Of a stretch of 64,000 bases of DNA, positions 55,749 through 64,000 are shown one piece after another; the stretch's first letter is position 1, and every line of letters begins with the position of its first letter. The notes under the pieces were generated by a model. That model did no database searches. It was not told the DNA's origin and was given only the letters and a program-made list of their open reading frames with translations. The position numbers were made by a program, and so were the translations under genes. Source of the stretch: Coriolopsis trogii (Eukaryota > Basidiomycota > Agaricomycetes > Polyporales > Polyporaceae); the NCBI GenBank assembly GCA_020543525.1, contig JAHYIO010000006.1, forward strand, positions 1,240,001-1,304,000, written 5' to 3'.

Positions 55749-57440
55749 TCAAGTGCTAGCCGCAGCTCCGGTCGAGGGGTTTGCGGCGCTGCTTTTACGC
55801 GTACGCACGACCTTATTGCGCAACGCTTTCTCCTTTAGCTCGCTTTCGCGCCTTTCCAACTCAGCCTTGTCAACAACCTATACGAATGGAATACAACGTT
55901 AGCATCACGACTACAGACTACAGACAAACAAACTCACCGCTTCCTTATCGACATCCATTTCGTCCTTGCGCTGTTCGGCCTGCGCTTGCCCTTTAATCTT
56001 GAGTTCGGCCCCATCCTTGCCATCCACATCCATCCGGTCCGCCTTCCGAGACCCGGATGCAGCACCCGTATCCTCAGTGCGACTCCTACTCCCATTTCGA
56101 CTGGGAGAACGACCTTTGGTCCTCGGGGGACTTCGGCGACGTGGTGGAGGGCTGCGGTCTCTACCGACGCTAGGACTACGACGACGCCTGCGTGGTGGGG
56201 AGATACTTCTGCTTGGGCTTCGTCTTCTGCCGTACCCGCTGCCTCCTCGGAATCGAGGCGGGGTACGACTACGCGACGGGCTACGAGGAGAAACACGTCT
56301 TCGACGTGGAGGAGGGCTCCGAGACCCTCTAGGACGGCGGTCTCGTGCCGGGGAGTCGGATGGGGAACGTGGTCGCCGACGGTTGGGTGGAGGTGATCGA
56401 GAGCGTGTAGGTGACCTACGCGGAGGGGACCGCCTGCGACGGGGTGGAGAGCGGGGAGGCGGAGATCGGGAGAGAGATCTGCCCCCCCGAGGCGGAGGAG
56501 AGCGAGAGCGGAATCTGCGAGGGGTACGAGAGCGAGAGCGGGACCGAGAACTGCGCGGGGTGTACGATGGAGACCGGCGTCGGCGTGGGGGTGGAGATCT
56601 GGGCGGAGGCGAGCGCGCGGGTCCACCAGGCCTCTGCACATATGGTCAGTATCGACGACAGAAACAAGAAACTTTGCACGCACCCCGCCTCTGTTACCCC
56701 AACCACCATCACGAGGCCGGTCACCGCGGTCGTCATTAAACCCGCCGCGACCTCCTCGTCCTCTACCGCGACCCCGGCCACGAGCGCCCCCGCGAGCCTC
56801 ACGCTCGGTTTCGCGAATCTCGTCCAGTCGAGCACGACGGTCTCGCTCTTCAATGGCACGGGTGTCGCCCGCTCGCGCCTGGCGCATTTCTTGTTTCTTT
56901 TCCTCGACGAATGTGCGTGGCACGCCCGCAGGGGACTCTTGGGCCTCCAACAATAGATTCCAAAGGGCAGACATGAAGGCGGGGGTCGAATTTGTTAGGA
57001 AACCGGTGAGGTTGATTTGCATCCTGCGGGGATCAGGTGTCTTTCATGCACAGTCAGCTAGCACCTGGGATGATGGGCGGTAGACATACCGGCTGCGAGT
57101 CGTCCTCCAAGAGGCCCATAGCATACTCAACAACTACCTCATCCTCGAACCCAACAAGCTCCACGACCTTTTTGACGATCCATGGGCGTATGACTGAAAG
57201 ATTAACCTTTCGCATATCAACCTAGTGCAGGAAGTGTAAGCAAGCGCATATAGTCAATCGAATTCGTCGTACGCACCTTCTTGTCAAACTCGGGAGGGAA
57301 CTTCATTGTTTTAAGGAGCTTGAGCTCTTTGTCTGAAAACCGACGATCCTGGTCGGCTGAGGTGCCCTTGAAGAATCCTGGGGACAGTTCATCACTACCA
57401 CATGTGTCACTGGGTCTCAATGCTCACCTGCGTCGGCCAT
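55749..57440 (-). CDS. SRRM1: PWI-domain, RS-rich splicing factor (SRRM1/SRm160-like)
   Basis: The start at 57440 (MADAGFFKGTSADQDRRF) leads to KELKLLKTMKFPPEFDKKV. The second exon reads DMRKVNLSVIRPWIVKKV and VELVGFEDEVVVEYAMGLL, the PWI motif that binds RNA and DNA. The third reads INLTGFLTNSTPAFMSALWN, then TFVEEKKQEMRQARAGD and an RGG-type stretch (RGRGRGRGGRGG). After an intron ending TGCAG near 56640, a long RS domain (about 56635-56075) of SPPPRRRRSPS-type repeats follows. Then come an acidic segment (RMDVDGKDGAELKIKG) and a last exon reading VDKAELERRESELKEKALR, ending AAAST with TGA at 55749-55751. SRRM1 is a nuclear splicing coactivator linked to exon definition and mRNA 3' processing. 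Domain order matches the family. The plus-strand Gly/Arg-rich frames here are shadows of the RS repeats. Confidence 0.9.
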
Positions 57441-57729
57441 GATGTGAGGGAGAAGATATGACGGAAGTCGTCGACAGCGAGGACTTGGCGGTTGAGGACG
57501 AACTCGGAGGCGCCCATTGGCTGCTCAACGCGCGCGACTGCCGCCAAGTTCGCGTGCACGCCTCTCCCGGACACTCTCATCTCGCGTTGAGCATAGACCC
57601 ATCGTCGTCCCTCCTGCTCGCACGTTCACGTCTGCCACGACATCGTAGAACTCTCTGTCCCCGTCGTCGTCCTGGCTTGGGAAAGTATCGCTGACGATCG
57701 CGAAGCTGGCCGGCTCCATGCCGCCCGCG

Positions 57730-58399
57730 CTAGACCCATGACGCATATATATACCCCACAAAGTCCACCGAGACATCTTGAGTCCTCCACTCCCAGCTCT
57801 CAATACTCGCCCCCTCCCAGCCTCCAACCGGCCCCCACTGCTCCCGCGCGGTGAACGCTATCGAGACCAAGCGTCGGATAACGGGACGAGAACGCTCGAG
57901 CACCGGCTCGCGAAGTTCCTGAACGCCCCAGTCTGCTGCCGCTACGGGCTGGAACGTGTTCATTGAAGGCCGGAGATTACACGCCCCTCTGCCCCTGCAC
58001 TCGAAGTCAAGCATATCTCCTCCCGGATGGTTCACAACTGGGGTAAGCAGACTTCTGACAGTGCCAGTGTCCGCTCTTCTCACTCATCTTTCGACCGCTC
58101 TGCGACCGTCCAGATTGACTTGCCGTGAACGCATAAAGACGACAGCCCGACTACACAAAATATCAATTCCTTCTCACGACGTCGTGCCTGTGATATCACA
58201 CCCACATATCCAGCCTCATGGGTTTCATAATCGACAGGCCCGAGCGCAAGATATTGCCCGGGTGGTACGCCACACCCCGCACTTCGAACACTTCCATGAT
58301 GCCCCTTCCTAGACGCATGTTCGTGGCCCTCCGCCGTCGAGGCTTCCCTGCTGCCCAAGCTCCGACCTTCGCTTTCTTCTCCCTTTGCCTCTCTGCCAC
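57730..58399 (-). CDS. Small hypothetical protein
   Basis: There are two exons by eye: 58399-58206 and 58037-57730. Exon 1 reads MAERQREKKAKVGAWAAG, a basic stretch, then IMEVFEVRGVAYHPGNIL and MKPMRLD. A GTGGGT donor and TACCCCAG acceptor join to IVNHPGGDMLDFECRG. Exon 2 continues FQPVAAADWGVQELREPVLE, IRRLVSIAFTAREQWGPVGG and ends VDFVGYIYASWV. The composition is protein-like and frame-consistent, but I recognise no family. Its start lies only 47 bp from that of the SET gene on the other strand, so a later start (Met28) or overlapping transcripts are possible. A TATA-like ATATATATA lies at 57746-57754, at its 3' end, which does not fit this gene. Confidence 0.45.
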
Positions 58400-58446
58400 T
58401 GCCCTTTCCCTCTGCTCTCCCCCCGTCGAATTCTGGCACTGCTGAT

Positions 58447-59763
58447 ATGGCTACTCGCGTCCTCAGCCGTCCTGTACCACCCCCGCTGCGTTCTGGAGGA
58501 GGTAATCGTCGTCACTCGCGCTCATCCTTGTACTTGGTGCACACCCCCACTTTGGAGCCGATGGTCGACGAGGAATCCGAGGAGGGCGACGTGGACTCCT
58601 CCCCGGCACCCAGCACACCTTCTGCAGAGCTCGATCGCGAACGCCAGCTCTCGTCTGGGTCCTCTGCGGAGGACACGACACCAGCATTCCAAGTCGACGC
58701 ATCTCCTCTCACTGGAGGCCGCGGACTTTTCGCTACTCGCTTCATACCGAAGGGCGCAATCATTCTTTCCGAACGACCTCTGTTCACACAACCGCTTCAT
58801 CCAGCACGCAGCAACTCCTCCGTAATGTCTGCACTTTCCCGATGCACGCGAGAACAACAGCGTGAATTTTTCACGCTCTGGAACGCCTATAAGACCTCCC
58901 GCCCAGGTCACCGAGCCCTGCTACCTGCACTGGGGATATTTGAGACGAATGCTCTCCCTTGTGGCGTGAACGCGGTGGTCACCAATCACAACGGTGGTAT
59001 GGGTGGCATGGGGCTCACCGGGAGTGTGGAAATTGGCAGAGAGGGCGTCTTCATGCAAGCATCACGCCTCAACCATTCATGCCGTCCAAACGTCAGCCGT
59101 TCCTGGAGTTGCGACACACAGGAGATGGTCTTCCGAGCATTGCGGGACATCCAGTCGAGCGAAGAATTGTGCATGCACTATGCGGGCATCGACATCCTGG
59201 GCACGCGGCAGCGGCGGCGGGCTGAGATCGAGGAGGTCTTTGGGTTTGTATGCGCGTGTGACACATGCGCGCTTGAGGGCGAGGATGGGGAAGAAAGTGA
59301 CAAACGAAGAGCAACGGTCAGGAGGTTGTACGAGGAAATAGGGCAATGCGGGAACGAACCCACGCTGGGGCTGAGGAAGGTGGGCGTGCTTGTGTTCCGT
59401 ACATGCGTGTTCCTACCGTTGACTGTATGGCGTGCTAGGTCAAGATCGCGCTCCGTATGTTGAAGGAAGAGCAGCTCGTCCATTACGAAGCCACATTCTC
59501 TTTCGATGCTTTCCAGCTCTGCATCATGGTATGTGTCCTTTCTTCCAATTTGTAGGATTGCCTTGACTCAACAAAGTTCGTCTTGCCAGGTCTCGGACTT
59601 TGTGAATGCGAAGGCTTGGGTCCGCAAGGCATGGGAAGCGTCTTGTACAACCTCCGGCCCAGACAGCCCCGCGACGCGCACGTTCAAGATGTATTGGGCG
59701 AACCCTCGCACTCACCAACTTGCCGGTACCCTTCCCCGCATGACCCTCTATGGACCGGATTGA
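58447..59763 (+). CDS. SET-domain protein (SMYD-like lysine methyltransferase)
   Basis: There are three exons, with introns at about 59382-59438 and 59526-59590. The start at 58447 (MATRVLSRPVPPPLRSGG) gives a disordered N-terminus. The SET domain begins ASPLTGGRGLFATRFIPKG and IILSERPLF, the GRG-x-x-A motif that binds S-adenosylmethionine. An insert follows (CTREQQREFFTLWN). The catalytic core reads ASRLNHSCRPNVSRSW (N-H-S-C-x-P-N) and LRDIQSSEELCMHYAGID (catalytic Tyr). The post-SET cysteines are FVCACDTCALE. Exon 2 reads VKIALRMLKEEQLVHYEATF and exon 3 reads VSDFVNAKAWVRKAWEAS, a TPR-like tail as in SMYD-type proteins, ending TLYGPD. It probably methylates lysine on a histone or other protein. 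The substrate is unknown. The MYND finger usual in SMYD proteins is not seen. Confidence 0.88.
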
Positions 59764-60257
59764 GCAAGTTGTTCGTTCCGAGACCCTGACCTCTCATGTG
59801 CTCTGGCGTGCGTTGCGATATGCTTGATCGATGAGCACCCAACAGGGTTCTTTCTGTATACGATCCACCCTACACCCTCCATCCTCCTGGACTCTTCACC
59901 CGGTTCTTATGAAGACACACGCCTCGGTGACATTGACGGCTCTTTACGATGTAATCTTTCTCTACCACCTGTTTGCGTTAGCACATGGACCTGGCATCTT
60001 ACGTCGTTGTCTCCGTTATTGTCCACATCCACATCTTCATGATTGCTTTGCCATATTCCAGTCGGTCGGATCTGCCGTTCCTGCGGGATAGCGGCCCGGA
60101 CCAAGTTGCGCTTGTTCGCTGATCAGTACAGCTGACCACTCCGCTTCTTACCGCGCGGAATTGACGATGACAACTGGGGTCCGCGAGCATCGATTAAAAC
60201 ACCGTCGATGACACTCATTGTCGACCGTTTGCGGTCTGCCAACGTTGCAATAGGCCC
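59764..60257. other. Intergenic, no recognisable gene
   Basis: This is the 3' flank of the SET gene and promoter of the enolase-superfamily gene. No clear TATA box is visible. Confidence 0.5.
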
Positions 60258-61905
60258 ATGATGTCCACTCCCAACACGATCACCAAGATTGAAGTACGTC
60301 GCTCCTCGTTCTCGGACGCAACCGCACTGGCGTGACGCTGACCGCTGGGATGCACCATCCACATGTAGATCTTTCGAGTTCCCCCGCGCTGGCTCTTCGT
60401 TCGCGTCGAGACAAAGCACGGCATCGTCGGATGGGGCGAAGGCACGCTCGAAGGTCATACCGAGGCGATCGAGGGCGCGTACAAAGATCTCGCGGAAAGG
60501 TTCATCGGGTGGGATGCGGACCAAATTCAGAACATCTGGCAGCACGCCTACCGATCGCGGTTTTACAGGGGCGGCCCAGTGCTCATGGCAAGTCGATCTC
60601 TCCTTTCATGCTTATCACCCTGCTTGCTGTCGTGTACCTCCGCGCTTCTACTACTCTCCCCCGCTCGTTCCGGCAATCCTGTAGCATGCTGACGGAGATG
60701 CCTAACATGTCTCCCGTGTTTCCTCTGACAGTCCGCCCTCTCCGGCCTCGACATCGCACTCTGGGACATCAAAGGCAAACGCCTCGGGGTGCCCATCTAC
60801 CAGCTCCTCGGCGGCAAAGTACGCGACCGGGTCAAAGTGTATGGCTGGATCGGGGGCGACAAGCCGTCCGACGTTGTGGACGGAGCCACCGCCCGGCGCG
60901 CGCAAGGCTTCACGGCAGTGAAGATGAACGGAACGGAGGGGCTCGATTGGATCGACTCGCCCGCGCTGCTGCAGGACACGGTTGCACGGGTGCGGGACGT
61001 GAGGGCGCTCGGGCTCGACGTGGGCGTAGACTTTCATGGGAGGGTGCACAAGGGGATGGCGAAGCAGCTTGCGAAGGCACTCGAGCCGCTGCAGCCGATG
61101 TTCATTGAAGGTGCGTTTGCATACAATGCTCGGTGTGGCCGCGATAGCGCGTGAATTTGAGGCTGACTTGGACGTATGCTTTAGAGCCTCTTTTGCCGAC
61201 GCAGCCTGAGGAGATCGCGGACTTGGCGCAGTTGGTGTCGACCCCCATCGCGCTTGGGGAGAGGTTGTTCTCTCGATTCGACTTCCGTCCGTACCTGGAA
61301 CGCCGCGCGATCGACATCGCACAGCCAGACGTACGTGACTAGTCTCGCGAGCCGGCGTCGTGATCCTGACTGACCGGGATGCTCGTGTAGGTCTCCCACT
61401 GCGGTGGCATCAGCGAGCTGCATAGACTCGCGGCGTACACTGAGACCTATGACGTTGCTATCGCACCACATTGTCCTCTAGGTCCAATCGCGCTCGCTGC
61501 TTGCATGCAGGTTGATCTGGCCTCCCCCAACTGTAAGTCGGCTCATGATTCACTTGCCTGCGTTGGGCTTGACGTGAACGCGGCTTCGCCCTTTCCAGTC
61601 GTCATCCAAGAGATGAGCTTGCAGATACATTACAACGAAGGAGCTGACCTCCTCACGTACCTCGTCGATCCATTGGTGTTCGCGATCAAGGACGGGTACG
61701 TCGAGGCCCTCAAAGGTGCGTCTTCTTGTTGGATGACGAGGACATTCGGCGAATTTGACTCGTGACTCTGGCCACTACAGGGCCGGGATTGGGGATTGAG
61801 GTGAATGAGGCGTTGGTGAGAGATATGGCCGCAACGTATGCGGACAAGAAAGCGTGGAGGAACGCAGTATGGACGGGTCCGGATGGGGCTCTTCGTGAAT
61901 GGTGA
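60258..61905 (+). CDS. Galactonate dehydratase-like enzyme (mandelate racemase/enolase superfamily)
   Basis: The family removes water from sugar acids to give 2-keto-3-deoxy acids. The start at 60258 (MMSTPNTITKIE) is spliced after GTACGT to IFRVPPRWLFVRVETKHGI. The N-terminal capping domain reads VGWGEGTLEGHTEAIEG and YRSRFYRGGPVLM. The barrel reads SALSGLDIALWDIKGKRLG, YGWIGGDKP, FTAVKMNGTEGLDW, then VDFHGRVHKGMAKQLAKAL (metal Asp and catalytic His), MFIE-EPLLP over an intron (metal Glu), IALGERLFSR (metal Glu), VSHCGGISELHRLA and IAPHCPLGPIALAAC (second catalytic His). QEMSLQIHYNEGADL and GPGLGIEVNEALV complete it, ending GALREW with TGA at 61903-61905. All catalytic residues of D-galactonate dehydratase (DgoD type) are present. 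D- or L-galactonate cannot be told apart here. The bacterial-like sequence may reflect ancient transfer. Six or more introns show full adaptation. Confidence 0.9.
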
Positions 61906-62018
61906 AAGCGATGCCCGCTGTAATGGTCCTCCAAGGGTTTGGAAGATGGCAGTGGATGTCAAAGCTTAGATAGAAGCAGCCCGAATATTCGGTATAAATC
62001 CAATCAACCCGTCTTGAC

Positions 62019-63725
62019 TCAGCTCCAGGTGTCTACTCGAGGGACCCAGGGCAGTCCGCTCCGGCCGTACGTGCACGACAGCTTGTCCACGACGCGCGCA
62101 ATCCTCCCGACAAGCTCAGCAGCCTCTTCTTCCATCTCCCGCAGCGCCCCCTGCTCCGTGTGGTGGACCCAGACATGCATCTCCACTGCCGCAAATCTTG
62201 TACAGCTCTCCGCCCGACTCCGCGCACACGCCTCCACCGCCTCCGCAACGTCTCGTGGTTCGCAGTATTTGTTCCTGCAGAATGCGTACACACGGAGCAC
62301 GCGTAGCTGGGGCCAGCGGTGGAGAAGAGGCCCGCGCATGTTGCCATCGTCCGCGCCTTGACGTCCAGAACGTCCCTCGCTTAATGCGTACAAGATGTTC
62401 GGGACGCAGCAGCCTCTCACGGCGAGCTCCTCGACAGAGGGGAAGGCGTCGAAGATGCGTTCCACCAGGGCGTCGGCTTGGTAGTCGAATGTGTCGAGCA
62501 CGAAGTTCCGCACAACGGACGACCAGCCGAGGAAGTCGATAAGGGTCTGGACGGTGTGGTGCGGCGCGAGGGGATGATGTGCTTCGTGCACGAGGGATAT
62601 TGAGATGCGATGGCGAGACCCGGGAAGGTCGGGGTCTGCGTATGCATAGGGCAGTGAGCAGATCGACGGGGTGCGATAGGGGCCCTTGAGCGATACCGAT
62701 GACATCCTGTTCAGGAGGAAGGGGCTGTTGAAGGTTTGGATTGCGGGAAGAATGTTCTCCTCGTCCTCCTTGTTGTAGGAGAGTCTGATATCGACGTACG
62801 AGACCGATCGTGGGATCTCAAAGTTGAGTAGTAGCCCGTAGAAGAGAAAGAACTCTCCACCCAGGATGAAGACGTGGAGACGCGGGAGGACGACGGGCCA
62901 CCGATAAACCAGTGGGGGCGCTACGTCTGACCGTTGTAAGGGCGGCCTTGAGGGGACATGCGAGCACAAAATGTGAAGTTCCTCCAGCGCACGGTTCATC
63001 CTCAGCATGCTCATGAAGTCGTCCATCGACAGCGGTCCGGAGGCGGTCGATGGGTAATTGTAGAGCTTCATCACCCGCAGATTGCCCCAGAACTGTGATA
63101 CCGGAGGCAGACGAATGTAGTTGCCAATTAGGGACCAGAGGCGTGGTTGTCCTTTCCCCGCCAAACCGCAGTCAATGTAGTCCGGATATCGGGTAGGCAT
63201 TGACCGGAAGTCACAAGAACCGTTGCGCGTCCGGGTGACCTCCATGGCTTCAAGAAGAGGCAAGCCTGCGTCGACGAATCGAGGGAGGATGGTAGAAAGG
63301 TCCCGTAAGGATGTATCGACGTAGAGAGAGCGGATGCGGTGAGAGTGCATCAGAACGAGAGAGAGCTTTTCGTCGTCAACGGACTGCCCGTCCCTCGTAT
63401 CCCTCGAGTAAAATATCCTGACGTCGAGGGTGCATCCGCCCGATCTGAGCAGAAAGAGGGAGATCGTGTTTGCTGGGAGGACAAGCTCAATGCGACGCCA
63501 GAACCTGGGGTTGGAGATGACGAGCATGTACCAGTATCTGCACACGGACGCGAGCCTCGCCAAAGCGTGACCATAGACATATCCCAAGGGAGTCCACGAG
63601 TCTTTGAGGTTGACTGTCGCGAAGATGTCGAGAAGAAGTTCGGCTGGGAGTGCATAGATTGCATAGCTGCCAGTGCTGAAGGTGCTAGCCGGCGAGCTTT
63701 CGACAGAATATAACCCAGTGGTCAT
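62019..63725 (-). CDS. F-box protein
   Basis: This is a single-exon gene of 568 residues. The F-box-like domain reads IYALPAELLLDIFATVNL, then LARLASVCRYWYMLVISN and PRFWRRIELVLP (residues 22-85). The rest is leucine-rich without strict repeats, for example FPSVEELAVRGCCVPNIL and WPQLRVLRVYAFCRNKY, and ends RSGLPWVPRVDTWS. The layout and the phrase ELAVRG resemble the F-box protein at 35594-37258 (LETLAVRG), so both may belong to one expanded family. It probably acts as substrate adaptor of an SCF ubiquitin ligase. The substrate is unknown. Confidence 0.85.
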   Translation of the reverse strand: MTTGLYSVESSPASTFSTGSYAIYALPAELLLDIFATVNLKDSWTPLGYVYGHALARLASVCRYWYMLVISNPRFWRRIELVLPANTISLFLLRSGGCTLDVRIFYSRDTRDGQSVDDEKLSLVLMHSHRIRSLYVDTSLRDLSTILPRFVDAGLPLLEAMEVTRTRNGSCDFRSMPTRYPDYIDCGLAGKGQPRLWSLIGNYIRLPPVSQFWGNLRVMKLYNYPSTASGPLSMDDFMSMLRMNRALEELHILCSHVPSRPPLQRSDVAPPLVYRWPVVLPRLHVFILGGEFFLFYGLLLNFEIPRSVSYVDIRLSYNKEDEENILPAIQTFNSPFLLNRMSSVSLKGPYRTPSICSLPYAYADPDLPGSRHRISISLVHEAHHPLAPHHTVQTLIDFLGWSSVVRNFVLDTFDYQADALVERIFDAFPSVEELAVRGCCVPNILYALSEGRSGRQGADDGNMRGPLLHRWPQLRVLRVYAFCRNKYCEPRDVAEAVEACARSRAESCTRFAAVEMHVWVHHTEQGALREMEEEAAELVGRIARVVDKLSCTYGRSGLPWVPRVDTWS

Positions 63726-64000
63726 CTTCTCAGATGGTTCGATTCGTCAACTTAGTGAGCCTGAGGGAACGTAAGTACTATTCGGTGAAGTCTGACTCAC
63801 CTTGAATGTGAATGTTGTGCCCGATGTAAAGTGTTCGGCGTTGTAGAGACTCAGCGGCGTCGACTGGTGAGTGGCCTACATACTTGCAATGAGGCGCTTC
63901 ACCTAGATCTGTTCGCGATTGCGACCACCTCTTGGTCTGGAAGAACGAGTTTCCTGATACGGTATACGGCGCATATAACTTCCCACTCACACGCTCCGAG
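63726..64000. other. Upstream region, possible edge of another transcript
   Basis: A minus frame at 63990-63778 (MSGKLYAPYTVSGNSFF) contains a good GTGAGT donor near 63803. It could be a non-coding or upstream exon of the F-box transcript or the end of another gene. I cannot decide. Confidence 0.25.

Noticed and set aside
55966..56739. Gly/Arg-rich plus-strand frame of 257 residues
   Set aside because: Mirror of the RS-repeat exon of the SRRM1-like gene.

Overview
The window reads as nuclear DNA of an intron-rich filamentous basidiomycete, most likely a wood- or litter-decaying agaricomycete. Genes are broken by many 50-70 bp introns with GT-AG ends, and coding DNA is GC-rich. The gene set includes an AA9 lytic polysaccharide monooxygenase, microsomal-type P450s, C-8 sterol isomerase and long F-box proteins of the kind abundant in Agaricomycetes. 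All calls rest on reading translations. Exon joins were placed by eye from splice signals and reading frame.

Layout. 0.5-1.9 kb: an MDR-type zinc-independent oxidoreductase. 3.3-5.2 kb: a diverged inverted repeat with no recognisable gene. 5.75-8.2 kb: a broken P450. 10.8-15.3 kb: a membrane-anchored WD40 protein. 16.0-17.3 kb: signal peptidase complex subunit SPC2. 18.3-22.2 kb: two convergent copies of ERG2 around one unknown gene. 22.5-23.2 kb: a cluster of a short repeated motif. 23.6-25.0 kb: ILV5. 26.1-27.4 kb: a GH18 enzyme fused to a UBA domain. 28.1-29.2 kb: a C2H2 zinc-finger regulator. 30-30.9 kb: a glutathione S-transferase. 31.3-33.8 kb: an apparently intact paralogue of the broken P450. 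35.6-37.3 kb: an F-box protein. 38.0-40.05 kb: a divergent pair of small membrane proteins, one of them DUF202.

40.2-52.0 kb is an accessory block. It holds five related HNH-nuclease-like genes, one clearly a pseudogene, separated by long stretches without recognisable genes and by small repeats. Its right half looks more AT-rich than the flanks. After it comes a return to ordinary gene density: AA9 LPMO (53.6-55.0 kb), an SRRM1-like splicing factor (55.7-57.4 kb), a small unknown gene, a SET-domain protein (58.4-59.8 kb), a galactonate-dehydratase-like enolase-superfamily enzyme (60.3-61.9 kb) and a second F-box protein (62.0-63.7 kb).

There is no operon-like logic, as expected for a eukaryote. 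Shared themes are sterol metabolism (two ERG2 copies), carbohydrate use (AA9, galactonate dehydratase, GH18) and detoxification (P450, GST). The most unusual part is the HNH-like paralogue array, whose members keep a common C-terminal domain and TATA boxes while the catalytic motif decays to different degrees. No virus, transposase or CRISPR was recognised.
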